Below are positions 1 through 10,913 of a DNA stretch of 64,000 bases, piece after piece (within the stretch, counting starts at the first letter, position 1; each line of letters opens with the position of its first letter). Made by a program: the position numbers and the translations under genes. Source of the DNA: Kingdonia uniflora (lineage: Eukaryota > Streptophyta > Magnoliopsida > Ranunculales > Circaeasteraceae); assembly GCA_014058105.1 (NCBI GenBank), contig JACGCM010001129.1, forward strand, positions 4,971,001 to 5,035,000, read 5' to 3'. The notes under the pieces are model-generated. The model was not told the DNA's origin. It saw only the letters and a list, made by a program, of their open reading frames with translations, and did not search any database.

Positions 1-226
1 CGGGTCGAAAAAGACCCAAATTTAAATGGGTAGTTAAAATAGGATCCAAACCCGACCCAAATGATCTCGGTTCGGGTTCGGGTAATTGGTTCTGCATTAC
101 CACCCCTAAAGTTGGTACATCAGAATGTCATGATAAGAAACATTTTTGGTGATTTAAACATTGTTGACCATGGATTAACTAACTAATATTTCCTCTTACA
201 CTGTCACACATGAGAGTTTTAACGCA

Positions 227-235
227 AATGTCTAA
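227..235. repeat. Left 9-bp target-site duplication of the giant MULE
   Basis: The 9-mer AATGTCTAA lies directly outside the left terminal inverted repeat. The same 9-mer lies directly outside the right one at 35186-35194. Nine base pairs is the normal Mutator target duplication, so this pair fixes both ends of the element. Positions 1-226 are host flank, including a short run of GGGTCG/CGACCC-like repeats, with no recognisable gene. Confidence 0.88.
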
Positions 236-425
236 GGGAGAGGATTCACATACACTCAAAAACACTACACTCAACCCTCACTACACAACTTGATGACGTA
301 AGATATTTTTTAGAGGAAAAAATGTCTAGCTGGCAAAAAAATGTTTAGGTGCACAACATTCAAAACCTAGTTCTCTCTTCCCTGGTCCTCTCTTCTCCTC
401 TCATCTCACTTTACTCCCACTCTCT
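236..425 (+). repeat. Left terminal inverted repeat of the MULE
   Basis: The outer 90 bp or so align closely with the reverse complement of 35085-35185, including the block AACTTGATGACGTAAGA. Further in, both ends share a TCTCTCTTCC/ATCTCACTTTACTCCC-type pyrimidine-rich stretch with several gaps. The exact inner limit is uncertain. Confidence 0.85.
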
Positions 426-1019
426 CAAATCTATCTCTCACTCACTCTTACTCACTCTCACTCTCTCTCGTTCTTCCATCACCATCATCCTAATTTTCAG
501 AGATCAACATCATATTCTGAGGTGCTAGAAAGGTTCTCATACACTAACCAAACACTCACCTTCTCTCTTTCTCGTTCTTCCATCAAAATTATGGGAATAA
601 TGATAAATAAAGTAGAGGAGTAGATAATTTTTCCAAATAGTAGAGGGGTAGAAGCCGATGTTCAGGGATTGAGAAGTAGACAAAATAGATGATCATTTCT
701 CCAGTTTGAGAGCTGTAATTATCCCAATTATATTTGTTCTAAAAGGGTTTTGGGTGGGAATTGCAATTTATCAGTTGTTATGTCCAGGTACTTCCCAATT
801 CTAAGAGATTTTTAATCATTTGAAATTAGTTTTTATGATTCTCTATTTTTTTGAAAAATTGGGTAATTATGTTCACTTTCCCACGTAAAGCCGTTACGCC
901 TTTTTTTTTTTTTTTGAATCTATAGTTCTTAAAAAATATCTCTGAAATTGGGATATACCCAAAACATCAACAAATAGTCCACATAATATGAGGTATATAC
1001 CAAGGTGTAATTGCCGATT

Positions 1020-1215
1020 TGGTGATGTATCGACAATTGGTGTATGGTCTTGAATAGTATATTTGTCGATGTTTTACATTTCGACAATGTATACAATTTG
1101 TTTTAGCAATAGATGATGACTATTTGTCAATGTTTTTGGGTTTCAACAATGCCTACACTTTATTTTAACAATACATGATGACTATTGTCGATACATAATG
1201 CATCGTCAATTTGCA
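1020..1215. repeat. TGTCGA/TCGACAAT repeat cluster 1
   Basis: This stretch upstream of the PMD gene contains several copies of a degenerate motif whose core is TCGACAAT or ATTGTCGA (near 1028, 1060, 1081 and 1185), embedded in similar AT-rich sequence. Comparable clusters lie at 3665-4215, 26130-26610, 30605-30800, 32420-32615 and 34280-34600, all in MULE-native DNA. Function is unknown. Confidence 0.6.
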
Positions 1216-1561
1216 GTGTGATATTACTACTTAGTGTTCCTGCGAAAAGAATGAAACCAACCTCAGGTAGTGGAAAACAAATGTTTGTTGTCAATGAGGG
1301 CCTCAATACTTGAAATGATGATTGTGTAGTACAGGGTGATAGGGATATAGCTGCAGGTGGTAGTGACCCCCAATTGGTTTTTGAGTGTATTATAAGTGAG
1401 ACTCTTGAAGAAGTGAGGATTTGGAAACCCCATAGACAAATAAGGGAAATGTAGAAGATTTTAATGATTCCCAAGGAGAGTCTAGAGAAGACTCTAGTAC
1501 AGATGATGAATGAGGTACTAAAGAAGTTCATGCTAGTAATAATGCCCAATTTAAACCTTTT

Positions 1562-4500
1562 ATGAACAATCTGGTCGAAGAACAAGATACTATTGAATCA
1601 TATGAAGAAGGTCGTGGTGAGAATAACAACAATGAATCAGATAGTTCAGAAATAGAAGTTGATGAATATGGTTTTAGGGATAAGTCTTTGTTGACGAGCT
1701 TCGAGACACATAGAGTAAAAGCTATAATTCTTGGGGAGGTATCGAAACTAATTAATGTAGTTTTAATTCTAATTTTACCACCTTTTTCTTTTATTTAGAG
1801 AATGAAAAATTATATTGTATTTACAAAAACCGGGTTGTTTAAGGGTGTTCATCATAGTCCTTGTTGGGATATTGATATGGAGATTGAGAAGTTCAAAATC
1901 TAGTTAATCTACAAGGGCTAGGGAGAGTTGAGACCATATATTATAAATTCTACAATGCAACTTTGATTACAGCTTTCTCCGAACGTTGGAAACCTGAGAA
2001 TACTACTTTCCATTTCAAAAGGGGTGAGATTACTCTAACGTTAGAGGATGTTTGGAGGTTAATTGGGTTAAGAGTTGAAGGTGATGTAGCAATTTTTTGG
2101 GGTAAATGGGGAGCAAAGAATGTGACGTACGTGTTTAGAGACTGTTTGTTTCAAAGTGATCAAGTTTGCCATGATATGAAGGCTGAAGAGCAGAGAATAT
2201 CTCTTTCACTTGTGAAGATTGTGGATCTTTTTGCATACAAGCTTAAAGGCAAAAATTCTAAGGAGAACGAAGAAACAACGGTTGGTCAATCATCTTCTTC
2301 AGTAGAACCCGTGAGTTTATCTTCTCGTGTAGTTACAATAGCATACATGCTTCATGTTCTTAGATCTTTTCTTTTCCCTACCAAGAAAGGGCCAGATGTG
2401 TCAGCCAAGTATCTAAACTTCTTTGAGAACAAGAACTCAAATATAGCATGGCCATGGGGAACTGTCGTCTTGGCATACCTATATTACAGTTTAGGCGTTG
2501 CTTCGAGAGTTCATGGTAAAGCATTTGCATACTGTACAACATTGTTAGAGGTGAGGTCTATGCGTCTATTATTTCATTTTGTCGTTGAACTGTTGATATT
2601 TGTACATTTTTAATCAAGGTTGCTTTTTTATAGTCCTCGATATTCAAGCTCTTCCCAAAGTTTCCTGGCATTCCCAAACCCAAGCATTTTGTTGCTCCTG
2701 AGTATTGTATAATGTGGTCTTGGTCTAGGATGACAACTGAAAGAACTGGTGAAAAAGCTTTAAAGATGTTTAGGAAAGCTCTTGACAATTATAAGCTTAA
2801 GGATGTAAGTTTAACTTTGATTCAATCTTTTTTCTTTTATAGTCATAAATATGGGAATTTGATTAATTTTATTTACTAATATAGATGTCATATGTCATTC
2901 ATTATCTAGGTTGTGTGGGACCCGTACTTAGAAAAGAGGAAACCTACACATTCATTTAAATTTTTTGATGATTTCATGGGGTTGCTTGGTAGTCTTGAAC
3001 ACAAAGAGCCGTATTATCCTAATAGAGTACAATGACAGTTCAACAGCAGGTAAATTGTGCCTAGAGTTCCAATATGTCTTGAGAAGAGCGGTTTACGTTT
3101 TGCTACTAAACCATGCGTATACAAGCCAAAGTATGAATGGGAGGATCTATTCTCTGAAGGGAAATGGAAGGAATGTATAATCCCGATGAGAGGGAAGAAA
3201 ATATAAGATGAAATTCCTATATGTGGTCGAGGATACTTTGAATGGTTTAATTCAGTTTCATTCACCAAGCTATGTTCATATGTTGTTGATCTTGACGCAA
3301 ATGATGAGGTATCCAAGAAGGGGGATGCGGGTGGTATTGCGTATAGTGAAAACGTAAGTATGTGATTGTTATTGTAGTGTTTGGGGTAGCATCTTTTTTT
3401 TTTGTTCTAATAATGGCTTATACTTTTTTACGAGTTGAGGACCAAGTTCCTTTTCGTTGTAATAAAGATATCCGTCATTTGGAAGAGGAGATCTCCAATT
3501 GGAAGTCTGAAGTCAATTCCCTAAAGTTAGTAAAGGAGATGGAAGACCAAGCCAGATCAGAATTGGTTTGTGCATTGGTGTTGAAGGTGTGCACCCCCTC
3601 TCCTTTTCTCTTGCTAACCCACATATTTTGTTGTACTAGAGGTTGGTTCTTCATATACACAAAGACTTAGCTCTATTGTCGTATGCTTCGTTAGTCGACA
3701 ATTACTGCCTGTTAGGAGACTCCTTTCTGTCGACTGATACAACATTCTGCAATTAAGGCAACTTAGTTACAAAATATTGTTGTATATGCAGTTCTCAGCG
3801 ACAATTAATTCGTGTGTATATGCATTTTTTGTCGAACTATGTAGCATTCGATAATAGATGCCATAGATGTGATTACTGAATTCAACCATATATGTACGCT
3901 ATCATACACTAGAGTGCAGTTCATTGAGAGAAGCAAAGGAGGTGGAAGACCTGGCCAAATCATAATTGGTTCAAGTTTTGGAATTGAAGGTGTATCCCTC
4001 CCTCCCTTTCTCTCTTGTTAACTAATAGATTTTTTTACAAAATATTATCGATTATGCTATTTATCGACAATTTATGATGTTGACATATTGCCGCCTATAA
4101 TGGTCGTCGAGAATTAATATATACACTATTTTTTCAAACATTGCGGTATTCGATCCTTTTAGAATAGCATACTCTAAGCATTGTCGTATATGCAGTTCAA
4201 TCGATAATTTCATGACTTCAATAAATTACTTTGTTACTATTCTATACAGTTGAATGCGATACTATGAGAAAGACAAATAATAAATTGGAAACAAACCTTC
4301 TAGTGAAGCAAGTGATCGACTCCATCTGCGAGGAAGATTACAGCGAAACTGTAAAGAAGCTGAATGATAAGGTATCCCTAGTTTTGTTCTACGTTTAGTT
4401 CCAAATGTTTTAGCATTCCCTTCTTTCTGTGTTGTTCATAGATGTCATAGATGTTCGTAGACATTGGAGTGCAGTTCATTGAAGGAAGCAAATGTAAAGT

Positions 4501-4742
4501 TGGTAGAAGATGTATTAAAAAAAATTGAATTGAATAATTTACTTCAAGCTTTGTAGCTACAATTAAAACAAAAAGTAAGTACTATGAATGCCAAGCAAAA
4601 ACAAGTTCATTAACAATTATTCACTTGATGGGTTGTACTAATTTATGATTAATTGATAATAGGTTGTGGAGTGTGAGAACTTGTATGCTATCAATGACAA
4701 GTTGATGGATCAACTTGAAAAACAAGAACCACAACCATACAT
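1562..4742 (+). pseudogene. Plant-mobile-domain (PMD) gene of the MULE, 5' part, decayed
   Basis: PMD proteins (MAIN/MAIL1 family, also called aminotransferase-like plant mobile domain) occur both as host genes and inside MULE and Ty3 elements. An acidic leader at 1562-1740 is followed by the PMD core at about 1963-2550, with residues FSERWKPENTTFHF, LTLEDVWRLIGL and WPWGTVVLAYLYYSLGVASR. A donor site follows at 2551. The next exon (about 2634-2804) continues the domain with FPGIPKPKHF and MWSWSRM. The exon at about 2910-3353 has VWDPYL and YPNRVQ. In-frame stops lie at 3033-3035 (TGA) and 3204-3206 (TAA), so the copy is broken. Short coiled-coil exons follow at about 3420-3588, 3914-3990, 4255-4371, 4471-4550 and 4663-4742, several of them related to one another. 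The gene is then cut by a Helitron end at 4771 and seems to resume near 25763. Exon limits are inferred from splice signals. Confidence 0.72.
3665..4215. repeat. TGTCGA/TCGACAAT repeat cluster 2, in PMD introns
   Basis: The introns between the short coiled-coil exons carry repeated AGTCGACAATTACT, TTTGTCGAACTATG and GTTGTATATGCAGTTC-like segments. The text is clearly related to cluster 3 at 26130-26610, which sits in the later part of the same gene, so the introns share a common repeat. Confidence 0.6.
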
Positions 4743-4770
4743 GTGAGTATGAACTCTTAAATATTCCTAA

Positions 4771-5145
4771 CTAGGTTATAAGCCCGTGCTACGCACGAAT
4801 GTTTAAGTTCACAATTATTAATTGCAATATCTTGTTTATTTATGCTATCATGATTAGCTCAACACCAACATACCTAATTTTTCAACTCAATTATGTTGGG
4901 TACTTAGCTGAAACATCAATCCACTAAATTGAGGCAGGTAAAGAAAAAGATATATCACTAAAGACATTTGGGTATGCAATGTTCTTATGTAAGACATTTG
5001 GGTATTTCAACATTGGCATCAAAAAATAAAATATAAAATTCAACATTACCATTTTTGCTTGCAATTTTATTTATACATGTCTAGTAATCATTTCCTAATA
5101 CCACCCATGCTACACACGGATAAGAGCCCGTGCTACACAACTTAT
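4771..5145 (-). mobile_element. Helitron 3' terminus (minus strand), body to the right
   Basis: On the minus strand the sequence has a perfect 5-bp stem hairpin with core CGTGC-GTA-GCACG (4785-4797). Ten bases later comes CTAG (4771-4774), immediately followed by host T. That order is the signature of a plant Helitron 3' end. A second, diverged copy of the GCCCGTGCTAC text lies at 5125-5140. The 5' end was not found, so the length is unknown; it may contain the PDI and E3 fragments to its right, which lie on the same strand. Confidence 0.5.
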
Positions 5146-5417
5146 GATGAGCACAATTTGAAGTCTACTATAGTTTATATCAAAAACATTACTAAGGTTC
5201 TAAGGCTAAGAATGATTTCAAGAAAAGTTTATTAATAGCTCATCTTTAACTTAGGGAGAACCGCAATTAGTCAAAAATTATAAATACAAAGATTTGAGGA
5301 AGTATTCCCTTCTCGTAGTCACTCTTATTTTAATCTCTGTAAGCGACAACTCTTCTCATCCTATCTAATTAACAATTAAAAGATAGATACATTATCATAT
5401 CCACGAAAAGAACCACA

Positions 5418-5754
5418 TAATTCATCCTTTACGTTGTTACTATCAATATCTTCACTCTTCATTGCATCAACACCTGCATCTTCAGATTTAGAAGAGCCTG
5501 GTTTCTGAAGCTTGAAAGGAATTACTGCATTTTTCTTGAGGAACTTGTATAATCCTACTGCGATTCGATCACAGTCAAAGGTTATCTACTCATATCAAGG
5601 AAAAATTAGTTATAGGTATCAATGGCAGCTAAAGCAATAATAATAAAAAGCTTCTACGCCATACTAACGAAAAGATAAATCCATAAATACTACTAACTGG
5701 ATCAAAGCTCTTGTTTCCTACTGGGAAGAACACAATTATGGGGAACTCATCACT
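5418..5754 (-). pseudogene. PDIL1-4-like protein disulfide isomerase fragment (captured)
   Basis: Two exons match the C-terminal part of plant PDI-like 1-3/1-4, an ER-luminal thiol-disulfide oxidoreductase. The exon at 5698-5754 encodes SDEFPIIVFFPVGNKSFDP and ends at a GT donor. The next exon, starting at 5585, encodes ITFDCDRIAVGLYKFLKK and IPFKLQKP, then an acidic tail ending in KDEL (5418-5429), the ER-retention signal. The stop codon after KDEL has become TGT, so the frame reads on for more residues. No thioredoxin-fold exon with a CxxC active site was found upstream. The piece is therefore a 3' fragment, most likely carried here by a Helitron or by the MULE. The identification rests on the FFP-GNKSFDP and LYKFLKK-IPFKL signatures plus the KDEL. 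Confidence 0.78.
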
Positions 5755-5829
5755 CTACAAAAAATAAATAATAAAAAAATCGTTTCATTCTTTACTTTAT
5801 TTTCTTTCCATTAAAGAGCAAATATTGAA

Positions 5830-6985
5830 GGCTAAAATAACTTGGGCAGGCTTTTGACAAAAAAAAAATGATTCATCAAAGTTAGATGAGAGGAAAAAAA
5901 TTTCACGTCCTTACTCCATAGGTTAGTATTTATACTTAAAATTGTCTATTTATCATTTTATGTGGGTGCGCCCATATGTCAATATTTAAACTTAAATCTA
6001 TCTAATTATCATTATATGTAGGTGCACATACGTGTGTTTGAATGTCTGGTGTTAGAGTGTTGATTATAAACTACTTTAAGATTAATACCATTTTTTGATG
6101 CCCAAAAGAAAAATGCATCACATTAAATAAATATAAGTTGAACTTACTGGTGAAACAGTAAAGAACTCACATTGAAAGAAAATATTTAAAAAAGAACATG
6201 ATTGGTTTTATCAGGTTTAGTATGTATAGGAGAATCATTTTTACTTTCATTTTTATATTATTTATAGATAGCTTATGTAATTTCATGTTAACCATTTGTA
6301 AATTCAGACTCTTATTGTTATTAATTATCTGTCTGCATTAGAAGTTTATGATAGTACTTCTTCCATAAATAAGTTGTAATTCAACTTCGTTATCAAGTCA
6401 TAATTAACTCTAACAGGAGTCACCCCTATTCAGCGTAACCTTTAAGGAAATTAATGACCTTGAGTGTTTTCACAAATTTAATCCATACCCAATATTGCAT
6501 ACTATAAGTTATAAACATTTGTACCTCGCAGAACCCAACTATAATAAAACCATTAAAGAGCAAACAGATTATAACTTTACCTTGGCTTCTAGGAATAGAA
6601 GTTGTAACCAACTTCTTGTTATCAATAACACTACCAGAACTTCTTGTCATCAATAACACCACCAAATTGCAGTTTTGGGGTTTTGCATCTTTTGGCAAAA
6701 GGGTCTTTTTAGGGTAAAAGGAGCTTAAACTTTGTAACAACAACAACATCATAAGTTAGAGGTCTCATCTTTGGTCAAAATACAGGATACATCCACAGAT
6801 GAGACCTTGGACCCAAAGTGTCGCTATAAAGAAGAATTAAAAGAATATAGAAACTAAACTCCTCCTAACCTTTCTACTTACCTTGCAAAAAGAAAGAAAA
6901 AATCTACTTGGTCCCAACCTACAAAAATGAAAACTTTGGAGATTAAATAAAAACTTCCCAATTTTTTGGTCCCTTGAATTCTTAA
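5830..6985. other. No gene recognised; one short inverted repeat
   Basis: This AT-rich stretch has no domain I recognise on either strand. A perfect 10-bp inverted repeat, GGTCTCATCT at 6761-6770 and AGATGAGACC at 6797-6806, flanks a 26-nt loop. Its meaning is unknown. Confidence 0.4.
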
Positions 6986-6989
6986 ATGG

Positions 6990-7350
6990 TATCTCCAATA
7001 TACTGGATATATTACCCTAAAGTTTCCTTGACATCGGGCCAAAGTTGGAATTTGTGCACCCTGCACCATCCATCCTGCCTGACATGTTTTCTCCAGACAG
7101 ACCTCGCTTAAAATCCTACCAATATAACTCCTTCCCTCCCCCCTCTTCCCTTTTGAGATGGTCAGTCTCCTCCTTTTTCCAGACCCCAGGTTACTTGGGT
7201 TCTCCAATATATGGGATATAGAACCCTCAAGTTCCAAAACATAAGGCCCTAACATCGAGCCAGAGTTATAATTTATCCACCATCCATCCCCAGTAATATA
7301 TTTTTCTCCTGACAGACATCACTTGCAATCCTATCCATATACCGTAACAC
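6990..7350. repeat. Diverged direct duplication of a ~150-bp unit
   Basis: Two copies, about 6990-7135 and 7200-7350, share the order CCAATATA-TGGATAT, ACCCT-AAGTT, ACATCG-GCC, CACC-ATCCATCC, TTTTCTCC-GACAGAC and AATCCTA. They differ by many substitutions and small indels. Nothing suggests a coding role. Confidence 0.6.
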
Positions 7351-7589
7351 ACCAAAAAGGACAGCCAAAAGTCTATAAAATTTTATTATATCCCAAAAAT
7401 CCATCCTTCTAGCGAACGTTGAGAAATAAACTTGTAGAAAATTGAAAAGAGTAATAAACACAGTATTCGTCTTTGAGGATTTAGAAGTAAAACATTGAAA
7501 AGACCTGAACTCGATTTACAATATCTCACAAACATAGTTCCTTTCAATTAGTCTAGAACAATAAAATGATGTAACAAAGAGCAGCTCAC

Positions 7590-7656
7590 CTTATAGATAA
7601 GTATGTGAAAAAGACTTGAATATTGGGGTAGTAAACATGTACAGCTACTATCTACC
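7590..7656 (-). pseudogene. RING E3 ligase fragment, 3' half of split exon 2
   Basis: Read on the minus strand, this piece encodes DSSCTCLLPQYSSLFHILIYK and ends at a GT donor (GTGAGC). It continues directly from the segment ending at 21494 once the gypsy element and one copy of its CTACC target duplication are removed. DCSCTCLLPRYLNLFHILIYK-type text is characteristic of the N-terminal region of AIRP2-like RING-type E3 ubiquitin ligases. Later exons, including the RING finger, were not found to the left. Confidence 0.72.
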
Positions 7657-8221
7657 TGTAATAGCCTAATTCCAAGATTCGGACTTAACCTTTACACCAG
7701 ATGTGTTTAGAATGCTCAAAAATAGTAAATAATAATCAACATGATAATTTAGCGTAGAAAACTTTTAAATAGGTTAAAAACTACGACCTCTCTTGAGGAT
7801 TTTGAGAAAGAGAAGATGATCTTATTGAGATTACTAACTTATTACACTAAGTGCTCTGAGTATGTAGATTTTAGAATAATGATTCTTCTGTGCAGAATTG
7901 CCCATCCTTAATCTGTAGTTCTCTGGTCTTATTTATATGTCTTATAATATGACCGTTTGATGACCATTAAGATTCTTAATGATGGACGTTACAAAGTATA
8001 TATGAGATGCTTTTTGACTAGATTATGTAACGTCCTGATCTCTATTACTGTACAACGGCTCTATTGATGACTGTACATTTGTATAAATCAAACTGTTGAT
8101 GTGGAGCTCGAAAGAGATGACTCAAACTAAGGAATGTTGAGTATGCCTTTAATAGTGCTTCCTGTATGCTGATGAGGTCGATGATGAAGCTTGAGTCTGA
8201 GATACAAAATAAGCTTTTATA
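7657..8221 (-). repeat. Left LTR of the gypsy element (3' LTR in transcription sense)
   Basis: It aligns over its full length with 20931-21493. The inner end reads AGCTTTTATA where the other copy has AGCTATTACA. Just inside, 8346-8480 is a diverged second copy of the LTR end plus the adjoining internal sequence (GATGAGGTCG, GAGTCTGAGAT, AATAAGCT, then a TTCTCAGCCAAC-like polypurine-tract complement). The LTR/polypurine boundary is thus tandemly duplicated. Confidence 0.85.
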
Positions 8222-8479
8222 AGACGACTCTCAACCAAGAGCACGAGTATCATCGTGGATGAGTGGTGTTGGTTGAGAAACTCGTGTTGTATGTGCTTCC
8301 TGATGCTATTGTCTAACTTCTTACTATCCCACGTGCTCTATTGATGAGGTCGAAAGATCATATGTAGTTCGAAGACGAAGCATGAGTCTGAGATGTGGAA
8401 TAAGCTACTAAAATTACCCCTTCTCAGCCAACAGTATGAGAAACCTTGTGGGCGAGTGGCATTGGTTGAGAAGTGACAT

Positions 8480-10900
8480 TTAAGGCAGAGCGTTGAAATG
8501 GGCTTCGTTTGCTGGCGGAGGAGGTTGCGACAACTGAAGATGAAGCGGCAGGCATTCGTCCGAGGGAGTATCGCTGATATCCTACTAGTGAGTGGGTCAT
8601 GTCTAAAAAGTAGGACCTACCATCTGCCTTTAGCATGCGGGGTGGGGGTTATAGTAAAAGAGGTGACGATGATAGGAGGAATCATTTTTTTCCATAAACC
8701 ATAAATATTGGCCATGAAGAAGATCTTTCATCTGTGATTTTCAGTTCTAACTGTGTCCTGGACCTTGCAGCATGGGATCAAAGTTTGGAAGTTGCTTCAA
8801 TTTTTCATCTTCTTCCATGGGGGATGCTGAAAAGCAATACGAATTGTAACTTTGTAAAGTGATCTATTGGAACTATTTTTAACATTTTATTTTTTGTAAA
8901 GTATTCTGTAAGAGAACTCTTTAAACTAATAGAATGTCTTCATTCTGGTATTTTGACTCTTTGTGTCGAATTTGTTTATGTAGTTTTATGTTGTAAACCA
9001 GAAGGTTGTAAATGGGTGTTAGTTTAGCATGGGCTATGATGGGGAGAACCGAGCTGTAAGGATTTCAGGGTGTATTGTAGCTGATGGTAGTGATAAGTGA
9101 GGTTTAGAGGAGTTCAAAAATGTGGTGAGAGAAAGTAAAGACTTTGTGTGTGATGATTTGGTAGATGTAAATATAGATGGTTTTCTGCGACCTGTGTATT
9201 CGAACTGGATGACAAAATGTCTCAAACTGTGAAAAAGGATTGATATTGATATGTGAGTATTACTGCTGGACTTGCTTGATCTTTTATGTTGCTATCTACA
9301 TATTTACTCGTATAAAATCTGAGATCTTTTAAAATATGGAAAGAATGATCTGTCACAATATTCTACATTTGATGTTGATATTCTGCTATCCTAAAAATTT
9401 ACTTAGAAAATATCTCCTTCAGTAAAGTCTGTGGGGTAATCTAGATTTGTGGAGATCTTCCTTATGGCTATAAAGTAGTGATTCTTGGCTGTTATGATTT
9501 GTATCTTCTGCAGGGATTATTTTGATGTGGAGGTAGGTGGGATTAACCATGGTGAGAACTCGTGCTCAGCGTGTCCATCAGGCAGTAGATAATCATTTCT
9601 AGATCAAGGTTGCTGAACTTTGTGAGTGGTATTTTCGTCGTATGCTGTATGATGTTATGTTAGCGAAGTGGTCATTGAATCTGATTGGAATAGATGATGA
9701 AGGTAAGCATACAGAGTATGATCGCTTCTTCTGATGCGATGTGTTTCGTAGGTCGGTGCTGTGTGTTACGGTGCGGAAACTGACTATTTGACAGCTCGCG
9801 TGTGATAAGATTATTAAAGAGGATGCGATAACAGCGAGAAGAGAGATAATTATGTGTGGGGAGGCAAACTATCAAGGCTGTTTTAGATGTAACTAGATAA
9901 CTCGGTAAGCTCAAAGTATAAGAGCACATAATAAGTAATCTGTTTTTAGTATTCTGTGTTGGAACTCAAATAAAAGTATGATGGGGCATAGTTGAGGCCT
10001 CGATCTGTTTGAATAAGAATAAAGTATTCTGTTTTACTGTTTGTGTATGGATATTGTAGAGGATAACTGTAGGATTTTAACAACTGTATAGATATCTTCG
10101 AATTTTGAATATTAATCTAATTTAGGAATGTTGTACGATATTGGTAGAGTATAAAAATGAGGTGATTGGTCATTTATACTATGTTAAGGAAGAAGTGCAA
10201 AATTTTTAATGGCAGATAATAGAGACAGACATGATGACAGTAAACGTTATCATAGAAGTTATGATAACGTTATTATCTGATAAGACATACCTATAGAGAC
10301 AGTAGGGATGGCTGACGCATATCAGAAGGAGTAGTCATTTTGAAAACCAAAAGAAAGTATAAAAACTTGTATCTCTCTCCCTCATAAATTACTAACAGTT
10401 ATAAAGAGAGAAAAAAATGGTGTAAATCTTATTTCCAAAGAGAGGAAGCGTTTGAGTTTTGAGTTTGATTTGAGAGAGAAAGGTTCATTGAGTGAGAGAA
10501 AAACTGTAGAAAAGCAATGGGAACAGAAAGGTCCATTATCTTTTTCTTTTCTTTTTTTATATTTGCTTTTTACTAGTAATCTGTATGGTAGTATCTGTGT
10601 ATCCTCTTTGGATTAGGGATTCAGAAGTTTGATAATGTAGGATGTTGTGTTTGTAATAATCTTTGGATAGGTGATGAAAGAACTTTGTGATACAAAAGTT
10701 TTGACATACATGAATAGACTGTAGAGAGAGGAAATGTTTGTTTGGCGAAGAAGAGGGAAAACTTAAAATAATTGTGTTGTGTTTTATGTAAAATTGTAAA
10801 GTAAATGTGCAGACTGGGTAAAAAATATTGGTCGGGCCATTTTTGCTGTATGCGGGGTTTAATATGAAAGTAGAGATAATGACAAAATATTTTTTTGTAT
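8480..10900 (+). other. Internal gypsy sequence without a clear gene
   Basis: Only short interrupted reading frames are seen. One begins at about 9550 with MVRTRAQRVHQAVDNHF before a stop. The stretch at 10360-10560 is rich in GAGAGA and TTTTCTTTT runs. I see no domain. The region lies between the left LTR and the antisense coding region and may be its leader. Confidence 0.35.
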
Positions 10901-10913
10901 TTGTAGGTCCAGT

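Noticed and set aside
1160..1585. 141-codon minus-strand frame
   Set aside because: It overlaps the PMD leader and a repeat cluster, and its sequence has no domain or splice context.
6878..7255. 125-codon minus-strand frame
   Set aside because: It lies across the diverged direct repeats and shows no protein-like conservation between the two copies.
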